Shown piece after piece: positions 7,605 through 8,957 of a stretch of DNA of 8,957 nucleotides; within the stretch, counting starts at the first letter, position 1; every line of letters begins with the position of its first letter. A program made the position numbers and the translations under genes. This stretch comes from Acidimicrobiaceae bacterium (GTDB lineage: Bacteria > Actinomycetota > Acidimicrobiia > Acidimicrobiales > Acidimicrobiaceae): assembly GCA_013044415.1 (NCBI GenBank), contig JABEUO010000002.1:1-8957 (forward strand), read 5' to 3'. Under the pieces are notes generated by a model. It did not search any database. It saw nothing but the letters and a program-made list of their open reading frames with translations, and had not been told where the DNA came from.

Positions 7605-7644
7605 GGTCCACTAAATTCCAGGTCGACTAAATTCCAGGTCGACT
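7605..7644 (+). repeat. 16-bp tandem repeat, two and a half copies
   Basis: GGTCCACTAAATTCCA (7605-7620) is followed by GGTCGACTAAATTCCA (7621-7636), differing at one base, and then by a partial copy GGTCGACT (7637-7644). The two GTCGAC palindromes (7622-7627 and 7638-7643) could also pair across the 10 bases between them. The array ends 21 bases beyond the stop codon of the minus-strand MFS gene and so would lie in its 3' untranslated region. Function is unknown; slippage duplication is sufficient to explain it. Confidence 0.75.
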
Positions 7645-7665
7645 CGTGGCCGAAAGCCTATAAAG

Positions 7666-8957
7666 CTAGCCCGATTCGTCGAGCTCCTCTTCGGGTCTGG
7701 TGGCTTTGAAAAAGTGATAATACAACAAGCCACTGAGTAGTTGCAGCAGACCACCGATTTCGAAGGGAATGCTAAGGGATAGATTATCAAACATCCAGCC
7801 GCTCAGGGAAGGTGAGGCAGCAGAAAATACCTGACTGGGGAGGTTAGAAAGGGCCGCCACCCTAGCCCGTTCATCGGGGTGCGCCATCGCCACTGCGAAG
7901 GACTGACGCAGCGGCAATGCCGCCCTCTGCGCGAGCATCCTGATCAAATAGATCGCAGAAGCAACGATAAAATTCGGCGCCAGGGCGAGCGGGAAAAGCA
8001 GAACGCTCTGGGCAAAGCGCAAAAAGGTGCTGGCTTTCACGATACCGAAGCGTCGCGCAAGTGGAGCAGCAGATATCGCTGAACTTAGAGAAGCTAAGTT
8101 CACAATCGCGTAAAGAAAACCAATTTTTGCCGGACCCGCCCCAAATCGTTTGAAGAACCAGTAGGTGATGAATGGCCCAAACATTCCAACCGCAATGCCA
8201 TTTAGGGAGTTTGTGGCCCAGAACCTGAAGAGAAGTTTCATCGACCTCTTCGGCCAGAATCCTCCGTCGGAGCGGGCCCTGCGCAGCTTAGCTGACTCAG
8301 ATTTTTCCCTGATTCCAAGTGCCAGTAGTGAAGCGCAGATAGACAATCCGGCAATAAGCAGCATTGAGAATCTAAAGGCGGCGCTCAGGTCGGTAGCTTT
8401 CAGGTGTCCCCCCGGGGCAAATACCGCTAATAAAGCCCCGAGCAGGGCCCCAAGTGTCGACATCAGGGAAATTCGTCCAAAGACGTCGTTACGGAACTTG
8501 GCCGGTACACCTTGGGTCAAAAATGAACTCTCAGCTGGTTGGTATGGCCCGACCATTCCGCCACCGGCACCCGCACCCCTCCCAAAAGAACCGAGAGCGG
8601 CAAATATGTAAAGGCCGACGATGTGCGAGAAAAAGGCGTAATAGATCGCCGCCATTGCCGCAAGTAGTGGGAAAACTACCAGTGCAAACTTGTTGCCTAT
8701 CTTGTCAGAAAGGTACCCAACAAGCGAAGACATCAAGGCCGAAACTATTCCCACCAAAACGAAAAGTTCGCCGAGCCTGGTCGCATCGAAACCGAGCAAG
8801 GCGAGATATATGGGGACAATTACTCCCGCCAATGACCTCGCAGCGCTCATCGCCAGCCTTGCGAGCCAGATCAATTTAATGTTTCTGTCTACCCAGTCGG
8901 GGTAGAACCAATCGCCAAAGGCTTTAATCGAAAGCCACTTTCCTATAGGTGTAACCC
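7666..8957 (-). CDS. MFS transporter (5' end runs off the right edge of the window)
   Basis: The frame ends at TAG (complement of 7666-7668) and is open to the right edge, giving 429 visible residues. The first start-like codon is TTG at 8874, with no clear Shine-Dalgarno sequence before it. The 27 codons upstream of it read as plausible protein (WFYPDWVDRNIK leading into helix 1), so the real start is probably outside the window. Counting from TTG 8874, about twelve hydrophobic segments lie between residues 3 and 390. The MFS motif A is present in the loop after helix 2 (GYLSDKIGNK, 53-62) and a weaker counterpart is in the second half (PLARRFG, 271-277). A glycine-rich stretch followed by GPYQPAE (109-115) lies before helix 5, and the acidic C-terminal tail EEELDESG is cytoplasmic. 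It should be a secondary carrier in the inner membrane; substrate and direction cannot be told. It is convergent with addBA and has no visible partner gene. Confidence 0.88.
   Translation of the reverse strand, partial: VTPIGKWLSIKAFGDWFYPDWVDRNIKLIWLARLAMSAARSLAGVIVPIYLALLGFDATRLGELFVLVGIVSALMSSLVGYLSDKIGNKFALVVFPLLAAMAAIYYAFFSHIVGLYIFAALGSFGRGAGAGGGMVGPYQPAESSFLTQGVPAKFRNDVFGRISLMSTLGALLGALLAVFAPGGHLKATDLSAAFRFSMLLIAGLSICASLLALGIREKSESAKLRRARSDGGFWPKRSMKLLFRFWATNSLNGIAVGMFGPFITYWFFKRFGAGPAKIGFLYAIVNLASLSSAISAAPLARRFGIVKASTFLRFAQSVLLFPLALAPNFIVASAIYLIRMLAQRAALPLRQSFAVAMAHPDERARVAALSNLPSQVFSAASPSLSGWMFDNLSLSIPFEIGGLLQLLSGLLYYHFFKATRPEEELDESG

Larger units (their letters stand above)
7142..7665. 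other. 524-base intergenic region between convergent addA and MFS genes; no convincing gene
   Basis: Both strands were read in all frames. Only short open frames occur: plus-strand frames at 7221-7310 (29 residues), 7443-7526 (27) and 7550-7630 (26), and a minus-strand frame at 7219-7401 (60). None has recognisable protein character, and only the one at 7550 has a strong Shine-Dalgarno sequence. The contents that can be supported are two hairpins close to addA and a 16-bp tandem repeat close to the MFS stop. The length is large for a convergent junction, so a decayed gene or an untranslated RNA is possible, but no family is recognisable. Confidence 0.6.

Noticed and set aside
7142..7665. Search for a tRNA or other standard RNA gene
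   Set aside because: No T-loop-like GGTTCGAATCC pattern with matching acceptor and anticodon stems was seen on either strand.
8165..8879. Overlapping plus-strand open frames opposite the MFS gene
   Set aside because: The minus strand encodes a coherent twelve-helix protein with MFS motif A. The plus-strand frames are basic, proline-rich or low in hydrophobicity and look like shadows.

Overview
The window reads as ordinary chromosomal DNA of a free-living bacterium with intermediate base composition (roughly half G+C by eye). It holds two large genes for a RecBCD-class recombination helicase-nuclease, flanked on each side by a truncated gene for a major facilitator superfamily (MFS) transporter. 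The pairing of a long PD-(D/E)XK-nuclease protein of AddB type with an overlapping UvrD-type helicase-nuclease of AddA type, together with the codon choice, would fit an actinobacterial lineage of moderate GC such as the Acidimicrobiia. That placement is an impression from protein style, not a demonstrated assignment.

Layout. Positions 1-375 (+) carry the last 124 codons of an MFS transporter that starts before the window. Positions 376-500 are a 125-base gap with a 10-bp-period array of CAATT-containing units just ahead of the next gene. Positions 501-3758 (+) encode an AddB-like subunit: a degenerate helicase fold without a P-loop and an intact RecB-family nuclease domain. Positions 3758-7141 (+) encode the AddA subunit, with all classical SF1 helicase motifs plus a second RecB-family nuclease domain. 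The two genes overlap by one base (TAATG), with a good ribosome-binding site inside the end of the first, so they are almost certainly one translationally coupled unit. Positions 7142-7665 are 524 bases with no convincing gene; they contain two hairpins just after addA and a 16-bp tandem repeat near the far end. Positions 7666-8957 (-) encode a second MFS transporter, convergent with addBA, whose reading frame stays open to the right-hand edge.

How they work together. AddA would be the only ATP-driven motor. AddA and AddB together supply two nuclease centres for resecting double-strand breaks into 3' single strands for RecA, as known for AddAB enzymes. The two transporters are not evidently related to that job. 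The most unusual protein-level observation is that the AddB-like subunit keeps only three of the four cysteines that normally hold the 4Fe-4S staple around its nuclease domain; an arginine sits where the last should be. I see no CRISPR array, insertion sequence, tRNA, rRNA or obvious defence island, and no evidence of an undescribed system beyond these points.
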